NCBI GenBank assembly: GCA_012295275.1
Contig: CM022670.1
Span: forward strand, 22,246,921 to 22,310,920
Length of the DNA: 64,000 nt
Origin: Chrysomallon squamiferum
Lineage: Eukaryota; Mollusca; Gastropoda; Neomphalida; Peltospiridae
Direction: 5' to 3'
The notes below the pieces were generated by a model. That model had not been told where the DNA came from. It worked only from the letters and a program-made list of their open reading frames with translations, and ran no database searches. A program made the translations under genes and the position numbers. Shown here piece after piece: positions 52,666 to 64,000 of this stretch. How positions within the stretch are numbered: position 1 is the first letter of the stretch; every line of letters begins with the position of its first letter.

Positions 52666-54841
52666 ACAAGATACCAGGTATTTTCTGAATGTATTGGAAG
52701 TCACCAAAAAGCTGGACTTGTTTTAGAAAAAAATCTAGAACAATCCTTCAGTGTCAACCATAGTGAGGTGTTCAAGGTTCTTACTCAATTTTGGTTAACC
52801 AAAGAGTGAAACTGAAATCTGGATAGCAAGTATCCAAATTACTGATTTTCAGATCACATGCTATGAGGAATCAACCAAATACAGATATGTGATGAGAAAT
52901 GTATGTGAAGGAGATTTTAAAATGCCAAAAATACTTCTGCAAAAGATGTACTGTTTATATTGAACCTATGTTTTAAAGTGTTAATTTTGAAACAGAATTT
53001 TTTTTTTATACCATTCACATTAATTTCAAACAATAAATATTGTTTGAATTGTTAAAACTTAAATTTCGTAAATCAAAAGGAAAAGGTATAATGACAATTA
53101 GTTGTAAGCCAGCATTGTTTAGAATTGTGGATGGAAATCTGTCAGAAGAATCATCAGGAGGAATTATTTAAATATTAAATAAGATTATTTGACATCTGAA
53201 AAAATAATTGTTAAAATTATTCATTTATTTGTTGTCTAAAAATGTTCAGTGTGAAAGGAATGTTATGTTCTCACTTAATAAATAAATGAATATTCATTGA
53301 ATAATTTAGCCATTTTATATATATAATGAGACAGTTTATCATATATATTAATATATATTATTTCTTTATTAAAATGGAATACATCTAAGTAATTTGTGAT
53401 AACATACCAGTAACAATTGCCATATTGACAAAAGGTAATCCAATAGATTGAATTCAAGTATACAAAAGCAAGAAAACAATACAAAACAAAGAAACAAAAA
53501 AAGAGAAAGAGACAGAGAAAAGTGTAGTCCAGTGATTATTCAAACTTTGAATCAAAGTAGTTTTTAAAAATCCTGTAAGATATAATGCAACAACAAATGT
53601 TTTCTGTAAATGATTTTATTAAAATCTAAATTCATTTAATGGTGGTCTAAGTGGTATTAACTTGTTATCTTTTTGGCTCTCCAACAAGTTTTTAGAATTT
53701 TAAAAATATTAAAAAGTCAGCAGAAACTTTATTTTACTTCACATATCTATTTGATTTATATATATTAATAAACACAACTGGTCTATCACAAAATCTGATA
53801 AAATATTATCAAAATAAACTGTATATCAATTATCAAAATACCCTATTAAGAACACAAAATGTCGCTAGCAAACCCGCATAAATATTCAATAAAAGGACAA
53901 AAAAATAAATATATATATATATACAAGCTATTAGTTGCTTTTTAACAAGAAAACAGAATCTGCATATTTTCTTTTGTTTTAATTTGTGTTACAAAAACAA
54001 AAAAAACCCCACAAATTATAACAAAATACTTAAAAATGAATAAAGGATATTAAAAGATAAAATATGTATTTCCAACAAGCAAGAAAAAAGTATTATTTTT
54101 CTGTATGTATCAGGAAAAATTTAGGAATGGAACATGACATACATGACATAGGGAAATAAGAAAATGAAGAAAAAAAACCTTAAACAATTGTATTGTTTCT
54201 TTTCTTTAATTTTATATTGTTTTAACTGTCTACCTTTGATGTAATTTGCAGGAATATGGATAAGAGGGGCACTTCCATTATAAAGTTTAAACATACCTGT
54301 CAATGAAAATAGGAGGAACATGGTTAGTGTAGCAGTATTTAAATTCTGTAAAAATTTGTTATGAACAAGTGTCTTTCTGCATGGTTTTGAAATGAGTTCA
54401 TACCTTAAAGTGTCGAATACTGTTGTAATTATTTAACAAAACAAGTAGAAAGGTTTTTTGAAATTAGTTCCTGATGCCTAATATCAGCTGACAGTGGAGA
54501 AGAAGAAAAAGGAAAGAAACTGCAGTGAAATTAAAAAAAAAAAAAAAAAAAACGTAAAAACAACAGCATTTCTACTGGTAAAATGAGAAAGGTGACATTT
54601 AAATCATTTCCAGTTAATTACATATAACAGTGATATTCTGGTAATATTTTCACAACAATCATCTTTAAAAACTTAAACAACCAATTTTTTTTTTTTTGAT
54701 AAAAAATATAATGCGTAACATTTTTAATAAATAGTCAGACAGTCATTGAGCAAAAAACAAAACACCAACAAACAATTAAATATAAACTTAAAATGGACGG
54801 TAGAAATTGCAGTTTATTTTGTTATACAGCATTGAAAAATG
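52666..54841. other. Convergent 3' region between SMG8 and the PRXL2C-like gene
   Basis: No coding evidence. AATAAA at about 53031-53036 (+) could end SMG8. Short TA tracts (53316-53350, 53909-53922) and A/T homopolymers are present. Confidence 0.45.
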
Positions 54842-57729
54842 TCACAGATCCAGTATCCTGGGATCTTTTGGAAAACTGACAGGCTGAACTCCAGCTGCCT
54901 TCAGTAAGTCATTGATTGGTGCATGGTCAGTGGATGACTGGTCAATGTGTGAATAATGCAAAACATTGCCTGAAACCCCCAAAAACAAGTCACTATAAGT
55001 ATTTATGCGATATTTAAAATTTTAATTTTGACTTTAAATTTTGATTTAGAATTTTTGAAAGTACTCAAAAAATTATAATAAAACATTAATTGGATCTGTT
55101 ATTTCAACCTAAACTAGATTCCCACTGAAATGAAAATATTTTACTCTCTATTATTTAACAAGAGAAATAATATACTAGATATACAATTTTGATGTATGTC
55201 ATGTGACCTATAAATAAAAACAAACACTGCACCTGGACCAATGACAAGAGCACAACCCTGTTGTTGAATGTCACCTTGATACGTTCTTGATTCTTCTTTC
55301 ATTGCCCGCCAGGTACTTCTCAAAACACCCATAACAAAACCTGACTTAATATGCTTGCTGTCTGAAAATAAATACAAATTTTACTTTTCTTAATTCATCT
55401 TTTCAATCTCAAAACATATAAAAACTAACTTTATGTATTGTGCAGACACTGTGAAATATTTATCACTAGTAATGTTAATAAATGTATCAAATGAGATTTT
55501 AATATCCACCAGCATACCATAAAATATAAAATAAAATGGAAAATTTTAAATGGAAAATTTTGTTTCAAGAGCTTAAACAAAATCTTAGCTATACTGCCAC
55601 TATTATATGTAAGTTACAGGTATATAATATTTATACTTTTCAAATCTCCCACTCCAATTTTTTTCAGACAGCCCAGTGCTTTGTAGAGTTCAAGATCTGG
55701 GTCACAGTACAGTGTCTGTTGATATCCAGTTGCCTCCTTGAATGACTGAAAAAAAAAAAAAAAAATTAAATAAATTATATCTATACATAAGTTCATATTT
55801 CATGTTAGATTAGAAATAGTCATTGCAAAATCTGTTTTCTGGACAAATGTTCTTGTAGAATGATTGTCATATAAACCAGGATCAAAATTTGAAGAATTTT
55901 TTTAAACTATGTTTGCTGTAAAAATCAAAGCTATGGAATTTGTATTACCTTGAGAGAGAAAAAATTAATCTGTTATTTTTCTAAAAATGAAATTGAAACA
56001 ACATTCCACCTACCTTGATAAACCTGTAAGGTGCTGGTCCTATTATCACCAGCCTAACATCAGCTTCCTAGCAAAAAGAACATGGTCAAATGAATTCAGA
56101 TAAAATAACTAACATACATGTTATATAAAAACTTGAAGTTACTGTCTTACTGCTACACCTATGGAATGTCACAAAGTAAATAATGAACAAATAATAGATA
56201 AAAAATTTTAAAAAAAATAATAATATTAATAAACAAACAAAATAAGTAAGTTATTTCCTATCTGAAAATCACTATAATGGTTTGAATGTTTGTATGCTTA
56301 CCCATTTTACTACAGAATAAATAATTTAATTATATAGAATGTTGTGTTGTTGTTTTTCTTACATTTTGCTTGAAGAAAAATGTTGATGAAAACAGAACTT
56401 TTTAACAGCATCCTGACACTAATTGTCATATATTATTATTATTATAGAAAAAAATAAAAAATAAAAGAGTATCATTTTAAAAACAAAAAAGGGTTGATGA
56501 CACTTACCTGTAGATATTCTACAGGAATGAGTGCAAAGTCTGCAGTAAACAAATATAAAAATTATTATATTTGAGACAAATAAAATTTTACATGTACATT
56601 TACAACATTCAACATTTATATCCCATATTTATATTCTTTCTCACATATTAATAAAGAACAAAATAAATAATAACAATTAAAATAATTAAATAAAAATAAA
56701 TATTTTATGCCACTATTTGACTGAATTTGTACATAAAAATGATTAAAATGGATAACCTATGATCTGAAAATACACATATAAAGTAAAAAAAAAATTAAAA
56801 CAACATTTTACCTTCCACATATTCCTTTGAGATAAAATCAAGAAAATGCTGTAAAAATAAAAAAGAACTTGAATTAATAATATATTGTGCAGTCCTCTTA
56901 TTATTTGATATAAAATGTTCAATTCATTTATAAATATTAATGGCACTTGCTATTAAAAAGAATAGCCATTATTTTTTTTATTAGCTAAATATTTTGATTG
57001 ATAATACCAACAGTTTTGTTTCACACTTTTTAGATATTTGCTCTGATTGTTTCTGGGTTGTTGTTTTTTTGGTTTTTTTAATGTTGTTTTTTCTTTTGTA
57101 TTGATTATTTTATTTTCATTTTATTTTATTTTATTTATTAATTTATGCGTGTGTAATAATTTCTTTCTTTCTTTCTTTCTTTTAAACAATAATAAAAATA
57201 ATTGTGATTATCGATGTTCTGGTTGTCAGATTCGTTGTGGATTCTTATCAAAGTGACAGGTATTCTTTATGGTTTTGGTTATATGATATAACACTATTAA
57301 CATTTAACTGTCACTAGTAATGTGTAATGTGTAATTTGTCATTTATTACCAAATTTTCACAAACTAGTTAAATCTTCTTTACAGTTTTCGTATGCAAATG
57401 TAAATATGTCATGCCATGATTCATGTGGCATACCTGTTATTAAATATATATGCAAGACGAGATTCACCCAAAACGACTAAAGAAATTAAAACAAAGATAT
57501 TTCAGGCTTAAGCTCAGAACTTTCGATAACTTACCCTTACAAATACAATAATTGTCTTTTGCTTCTTATAAATATCTCCAAATCTAATCTTATTGCCCGT
57601 TTCATTGAAAACGAATAGATTCTCAGCTCTGGAGAAGTCCAAGTCTAATTCAGGTTTCAGACCTCGAGATATTTTGATATTTCGAACTTCTTCAAGAATG
57701 CTATCTTCCTTTTCTACTATATCTGTCAT
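54842..57729 (-). CDS. PRXL2C: PRXL2C/AAED1-like peroxiredoxin-like protein, active-site cysteines missing
   Basis: Seven exons in transcript order: 57729-57535, 56848-56812, 56539-56508, 56067-56014, 55745-55637, 55361-55233 and 54969-54842. All join in phase with GT/AG borders to 227 residues; human PRXL2C has 226. Family blocks in order: TIIVFVRHFL (58-68), KEYVEDFALIP, VRLVIIGPA, LYCDPDLELYKALG, HIKSGFVMGVLRSTWRA, YQGDIQQQGCALVIGPG, and HAPINDLLKAAGVQ near the end. The AhpC/TSA-like thioredoxin fold should carry CxxC in HFLCYICKEYVE; here it reads HFLDFISKEYVE, with Asp69 and Ser72 in place of both cysteines. A Cys-based peroxidase or reductase activity at this site is therefore not expected. 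The protein could be a non-redox paralogue; the human protein is linked to signalling and glycolysis control. Confidence 0.92.
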
Positions 57730-57920
57730 CTTGTTTAATAACTGGTTTTTATTCTTATGCTGATTTCTTCATGTAGTTTTCAAAAGCAAACACAAGAAAC
57801 CAGTCGTTTACTTGACTCGTCATGCTTCGTGTTATTTGTTGTTTATCATGGCAACAGCTTCTTTTGTGCAAGTAAACAATTACATAAAAAAAATCAAATT
57901 TGTGAATGCCTTATATCAGC

Positions 57921-57955
<35 letters not shown>

Positions 57956-59473
57956 TTAATTTTAAAAATAATAACAAAAATAATAAATAATAATAATTTT
58001 GATTTTCCATGTAAATTATTGAATCTTTTATATTCAATTATAAGTTGTTCATTATTTTAATTTTACATATTAAAAAATAAAATTAATAATAAAGTCATTA
58101 TTACATTTAAAAAATGTTTAAAAAAATTGTTGTTTTTTGTTTGTTATATAATGCCAGGAGTAATTTATTTTTATATAGATTGATTACTTCAGTTCCCGAT
58201 TATTTTTTACATAAAAACTTCTGTGGGCATCTGTTACATTTTGCATTCAGACATGCCATATAATAATACAATACTTCTCCAAGTTTACTTTCTAAAATAT
58301 TTTAAAGAACACTCAAACACTTTGGCAAGTTATTGTTTTATTTCATATATCATTTCGTAATTCATTATTTTACTAGCTGCCATATGAACAATGATATTTA
58401 AAATGAAATATATTTATAAAATAAACAGTGGAAATAAAAACACACATCAATTCAAAACAAATCTTAGAATATTAACATTCACCAATATATATTTTCCCCA
58501 GTGACAGAAAATATAATGTCCTGATTATAATTAATATAATTTTAGAAAACATCACCTATTCCAAACAATCAATACTAATGATAAGAAAATATATTTGAGT
58601 ATATTATTTTAATTGCACCCAGTGAGATAATACAAACATTCATAATTTAAGATAAAAAGTTATAAAAAAAATTGTGCTCATAATTCTTTGGCCAGTTAAT
58701 ATATACTGAATGGTTTATTATACACAGAAATAATAATGTGTAGATTGTATTAAATATAATTTTGTATAAATATAATTTATAATTTTAAAATTACACGATG
58801 CCAGCTCAGTGATAGAGAAAAAACATTAAACATTGAATTTATTTCAGTCACATAAATTTTGTACATTATTTTCTGAACATTAACAACAGATAATAATAAT
58901 TAAAAAAATAAAAAAATAAATAAACAAAAAATAATTAAAAAAAATAAAACTGTCAATTTTTTATTTTGAATGTACACTTTACTGAACAGGTCTCAATTAG
59001 TATAAAAGAAAACTAGTAAAAAGTTTATCAAATTCTAAATTTTAACAGAAATGGATTTAATCAAATGTATTAAGGTATAGATCCCAATAAAGAGAACGTA
59101 TCACAAAACATTTTTTTACATTATTCAGTTAATTCTGTGAAATTCTCCTATTTAAGCAAGAAACTGTATTTAGGATCACAGGTATCTATAAATTTATATC
59201 TAATCTATAAATTTATATTTTATTTATAAAAATAATATTAACGTTTGATGCACTGCATACGTTTTGTTCACTCAACACACATTCAAGTACCAGTATGAAG
59301 CAGGATTGGCAATGTAATATAAGTATGCATGATTTTTCTGTTAAAAATCATATTACAAAGACCAAAACTTAGTTTAATATATATGACATCTTCCTTCTAG
59401 ACTAAGTACAACATACTGCTGAAATAGATATTTTTGTTTAATAATTGTTAGTCGGTTCAATTTTTAAAATCTG
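57730..59473. other. Intergenic AT-rich region, PRXL2C promoter side
   Basis: No coding evidence. The first ~120 bases upstream of the PRXL2C start are less AT-rich and are the likely promoter. (AAT)n lies at about 57920-57952. The part near 59.0-59.47 kb is probably the GCDH 3' UTR. Confidence 0.45.
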
Positions 59474-62400
59474 TTATTTGTCATCTGTAAAAGCTTGTAA
59501 TCCTGTGATAGCTCTTCCTAGAATCAAAGCATGAATATCATGGGTTCCTACAAAAAATTAAAAAAATTATAGTAATAACAAAAATTAATTAATGAACATC
59601 ATGTAATATAAATGTTTTTCAAGCAAGGAATAAGTACTATTTATTATAAATGCATAAACCATTCCAGAAAAAAAAAGAAGCTTATATGACATTTTCCTCA
59701 ACAATTTTTATTAAAATATTTGTAAAAAAACAACAATAATAATAAGAGGAAGAAGAAGAAGAAGAAGAAGAAGAAGAAGAAGAAGAAGAAGAAGAAGAAG
59801 AAGAAAAAGAAAAAGAATAATAAATAAATGAATAAATGAATAAATGAATAAAATAAAAATTGTCATAAGGAATAAATGCAACAGTAATCTACATTGCATT
59901 GTCAAATGGCTTTAGTTATTAGTAGGACTATACTGCAAAAATATATTCCATATTCTTTCCAAGGTAATTATTATAAAGTCAACAAAACTGTTTTCACCTT
60001 CATAGGTGTTGACTGCCTCCAAGTTCATAACATGTCTAATAATGTGATATTCATCTGATATTCCATTACCACCAAGCATGTCTCTTGCCATCCGAGCAAT
60101 ATCTAATGCTTTTCCACAAGAATTTCTTTTAACCAATGAAATCATTTCTGGTGCCACTCTTGAATTTTTATAAACAAAGAAGAAAAAAAGAAGAAATAAA
60201 ATAAAGTAGTATTAAAGAATATGTTTATATATACAGTATATATTAAAGCACTATATTTGGTTTTGTATTTGTAACATTTATTAAAAATTATTTAAAAAAA
60301 AAAAAAAAAAAAGGGAGATTAACATGTTTATTTCTGAAAGCTTCATTAAAATAAAAATAAAAATATTTTTAGCCTCACTCTGACAAAGATTAATTAAAGG
60401 AATTAAAAATTTTTTAAATAATAAAAATTAAATTATTGCAACATCATATATAAAAAGATAAAAAAATACAAGCAAACGCCTTTTTTAAAAAGAAATAAAA
60501 AAGAAAAACAATGCGAGAATTTTTTTTCTTCCAATTTTATAAAGCCACTACTTACTTTAATTCAGACAAAATACTTACTTCCCCTGATCTATGAGTCGGC
60601 CAACTTGTAGACAGGAATGTAACCCTAGTGTTATTTCTGTTAGCATGTCAGCCATTTTTTTCTGTATCAGCTGATTTTTTGCCAAGGGTCGTTGAAATTG
60701 TTTTCTAAAAAGGAAAAATATATACATTTAGAAGAAATATATCATTATAATTGTTATTAATTCTCTGACCACTAAAAAATAAGGGGTTTTTTGTTTCTTA
60801 ACTAGAATTTAAGCATTAAATCTTTAGTTAAATATGCTTACACAGATATATATAATTATATACTAATATATTTACTAATCAATTAAAATAAATGGAAGAT
60901 TTTTGGTTTTTTATCTTTGTAATATATTTGGATCTATGAAGTAACTACCATTAAAAACTAAATAAATAAATAAAAGGCAGTAAACCTGTCCAGAGTGTAC
61001 TGTCTAACTGTTTCCAAACAGAATTCTGCAGCACCCAATGCTCCAAATGCTATACCATATCTTGCATTACTTAAACAACCAAATGGTCCCTGTAGAAAAA
61101 ACAACAAAAAAAACAACATTTGTATAAAACATTTTTTAATCAAAATAATTTAAATCAATAGAAAAAAAAAGAAAACTATAATAATAATAATAATTTTTCT
61201 TAATTGTTTCAAAATCAGGCATATATAAAGATGTGATTTATTAAAAGTAGTTTGAAGAGAATATGCCTAGGTCACTGCTGAACACTACAATGATATTATC
61301 TTACTGCAAGGCCACTGGCATTTGGTAAAAGATTGTCTTCAGGAACTTCAACATCTTCCATGACTATCTGACCAGTGGTACTGGCTCGCAGGGAAAATTT
61401 GCCCTCAATTCTTGGTGCAGAAAGACCTTTCATTCCTTTCTCCAAAATAAAGCCACGTATTCTATTATTGTCAGCGTCACATTTAGCCCATACTATGAAT
61501 ATATCTGCTACAGGAGAATTGGTGATCCTTTAAAAAATAATAGTAAATATTTAAGACAAACAAATAATAAATATGGAGAAATGATTTAGTGGTTAACAAG
61601 AGACAAAATTATCTACTATATTTGCTTAATTTTGCAACATTGTAAATATTATTTGAACAAATACAAATTTTTGGAAAGATAAGATTAGGCAAGCACTAAA
61701 TAGGTTTAAAAAAGTAAAAAATTATTAAATGTCATACCATGTTTTAGTTCCATTCAGAATAAAAGCCCTCTTTGACACATCATACTTGGCTGTGGACTCC
61801 ATTGATCCAGGATCACTTCCATGATTGGGTTCTGTTAATCCAAAGCATCCTATAAGTTCACCTGTGGCTGAAAATACAAAAAAACTTTTGAAAGTTTTAC
61901 TTAAAATTTAAACTAAAATTATACTCGGTATGATAACTAGATTATACATAAATGTAATAGGCAATGTTAATTTACAACAATTCCCATTTTCAGTTAAATT
62001 AATTTTGTACTTTATAATTGGAAAAAATATTCCATACTTTATAAACTTAACACTTAATATACTGAAAAGTAGTATTTATTATATAATTATTATTCCAATA
62101 CACATGTACACAGGGATAAACATATAATGATTTAGTATACTTCATGTTATTTGTGGTTTCACAGGTGTCTATTTAATGCAATTCATTTTATCTCTCTGGT
62201 TGCTTTTCTTTTTCTGAAATTATAGTACTGCTCTAAATGAACTCTTGCTAATTCACAAATTAAGAATTACCTAGTCTAGGAATATACTTCTCTTTTTGAT
62301 TGTCTGTTCCATAAGCTGAAATTGGCCACATGACTAGACTGGACTGAACACTCATTGCAGAACGGTAACTGCTGTCAACTCTGAAAATTTAAATGAAATA

Positions 62401-64000
62401 ACTGAAACTGAAACAATCTTGAAATACCCTTTATCATTAATTAAAACATCAAATAGCTAATTTTGCCCTACAGACCAGAATACTGGTGTAAATTGTAAAA
62501 GAAAATAAGAAGATATACACATTCACTTAAGCAGTGATAAATTTAGAATATTAAATTAATGCATAAAAGTTAAAACCTTTTAGTGCAGTGATAGTACATA
62601 TAATATATTCATAGTAAAATACATATGAAACTGAAGGACTTAGAACGTATTTCAAGTGATAAATGCACCAAGTGTGTAATAAGATAGTAAACCACACAAA
62701 CATGAAATGTATAAAATAAAAAAGAAATTAAAGAAATAAGATTACCTCTCCAATTCTCTCGTCAGCAATCCATATCCCACGTAGGACAGACCAGCACATC
62801 CATATCCATGAATTGTGGGTCCTAGGGCTCCAAGTTCCCCCATTTCACGCATTATAGCTGTATCAAAATCTGAAAGAGAAATTATTTTTAAAGTACTAAA
62901 TATAAATAAACTGTTTTAATATATAGCACTGACGTGTTATACAATAGTCTGGTATTTTTAAAATTATTTATAAAATTAAAGATTATGAAAAACCCAGCTC
63001 AAAACAAATGTATAAATATAATTTGAAAATAAAATGTAAAATTGCAAAAGATCAGATGTAATGTAAAAATAACACCATTACTGTAGATCAGTTATAAAAT
63101 CCTTTTTAAAAAAAGGAATAATTGTTTAAACATCACATGAAAAATTAGGATTTAATATTTCGTAAGTATAAGAAACAGCAGTGTTTTTTTGATTTTGCAT
63201 TAACCAATAGCTATCCTTATGACATTAATATGTTAAATATCATTGTAGATTTATAAATAAACAAATAAATAAATAAGACCAATAAATCTGAACATTAAAA
63301 AAAGCTACCCTATTAGTAATAAATGGACATTCAGCATTTTGAAATTTAAGTCTAAGTGCAAAAAAATTACTAGCAAACAATATTTCTAAATTAAAATGAA
63401 CAGCCTACATTCCTTTCTGTTAGCTTCAAGAATTCTTGGCATTAGCTTCTCAGTGCAGTAGGATCGGAACTGATTTTTCACAATGATTTCTTCTTCAGTT
63501 AGTTGACTCTCAAAATTCAAAGCATCATGCCAATTAAAATCAACTAAAATTAAATAAATTAAGCATTGTTTAAAACAACTTTCAAAACTAATCATAATAA
63601 GTAAAATATGCTATCTGTAACAACTCTGAGAATTTGTAAAAATACTAAATTATTAATATTATTTATATAATCATAACAGTTTTTAACATAAAAATGTGTC
63701 AAAATACATATTAACTTAATCAAAATGTAAGTTTATGTGCAGAAGTATACACAGTTGCAAGACTTCTGTAAGGAAATATATATTCAAAGTCAGAATAACA
63801 TAAACATTAACAGAAAGATTGTTATGGATCTGATATTGGTGATGTTTTTTGGTATAAAACATATATCATAAATCACTAAAACTGCTATGTCATCAAACTG
63901 TATAAAGGCCATATTATTATTAATACTTAATTTGTTTCTACAAAACACAGAAATATGATAAAATGTAAATAAATAAAATGTAAAAATTAGTTTACCTTGT
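59474..64000 (-). CDS. GCDH: Glutaryl-CoA dehydrogenase, 5' end beyond the window
   Basis: Exons in transcript order: 63543-63409, 62869-62746, 62380-62271, 61867-61738, 61527-61305, 61089-60986, 60704-60579, 60158-59998 and 59547-59474 (stop at 59476-59474). All join in phase by GT/AG. A donor at 63995 suggests one more exon end at the right edge. The acyl-CoA dehydrogenase order is complete: [57 protein letters not shown] (the GCDH Arg that positions the glutaryl carboxylate), [74 protein letters not shown] and [20 protein letters not shown] with the catalytic-base Glu in TYEG. The enzyme is an FAD homotetramer of the mitochondrial matrix that converts glutaryl-CoA to crotonyl-CoA and CO2 in lysine and tryptophan breakdown. 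The transit peptide lies outside the window. Confidence 0.96.
59749..59811. repeat. (GAA)n microsatellite in the last GCDH intron
   Basis: About 19 GAA/AGA units on the plus strand, read as TTC in the GCDH transcript, lie in the last intron between 59998 and 59547. Confidence 0.9.

Noticed and set aside
57812-58060. Plus-strand frame with a poly-asparagine run
   Set aside because: It is the translation of an AAT microsatellite upstream of the PRXL2C-like gene.
59711-59905. Minus-strand frame with a poly-leucine run
   Set aside because: It is the translation of the GAA/TTC microsatellite in the GCDH intron, not a gene.
1-64000. CRISPR arrays, operons, prophage or viral genes
   Set aside because: Repeats seen are simple microsatellites without spacers, and all genes are intron-split animal genes; no viral protein signature was seen.

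Overview
The window is nuclear DNA from an AT-rich, intron-rich invertebrate animal. Genes are split into many short exons by introns of roughly 0.3-3 kb with GT/AG borders, coding islands stand out from very AT-rich surroundings, and simple repeats (TAA, TA, CA, CT, GAA) are common. All recognisable genes are conserved metazoan genes. The phylum cannot be fixed from the sequence alone; a mollusc, a chelicerate or another AT-rich invertebrate are all possible. No bacterial operon, CRISPR array or intact virus was seen.

Layout, left to right. 1-981 (+): 3' end of a TRIC (TMEM38) intracellular cation channel, followed by about 7 kb without a recognisable gene. 7951-17698 (-): a CDC14-type dual-specificity phosphatase in at least 12 exons. 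19828-21559 (+): a three-exon gene for a 413-residue protein I do not recognise. 24793-31287 (+): ADCK2, a UbiB-family mitochondrial atypical kinase, in 11 coding exons. 32969-33580 (-): RAB9 in one coding exon, with a 5' UTR intron and a promoter near 35.1 kb. 36578-52665 (+): SMG8, a nonsense-mediated-decay regulator of SMG1, in about 21 coding exons; one of its introns holds a possible antisense two-exon gene or gene relic. 54842-57729 (-): a PRXL2C/AAED1-type thioredoxin-fold protein in seven exons. 59474 to the right edge (-): glutaryl-CoA dehydrogenase, with its 5' end outside the window.

The genes look like independent housekeeping genes (ER ion balance, cell-cycle phosphatase, mitochondrial lipid/quinone kinase, endosome traffic, mRNA surveillance, redox-fold protein, lysine/tryptophan catabolism) and not one pathway. 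Exon models were built by hand: each junction was checked for GT/AG, for reading phase, and against the family sequence as I remember it.

The most interesting observations are two enzymes that keep their fold signature but lack catalytic residues. The CDC14 protein keeps the Cys-x5-Arg loop but is two residues short exactly where the general-acid aspartate belongs. The PRXL2C protein has Asp and Ser in place of both cysteines of its CxxC motif. Other points are an unresolved last splice junction in SMG8, a LINE reverse-transcriptase relic in an SMG8 intron, a ~90-bp tandem repeat inside the antisense locus, and CRE/M-box/E2F-like promoter motifs.
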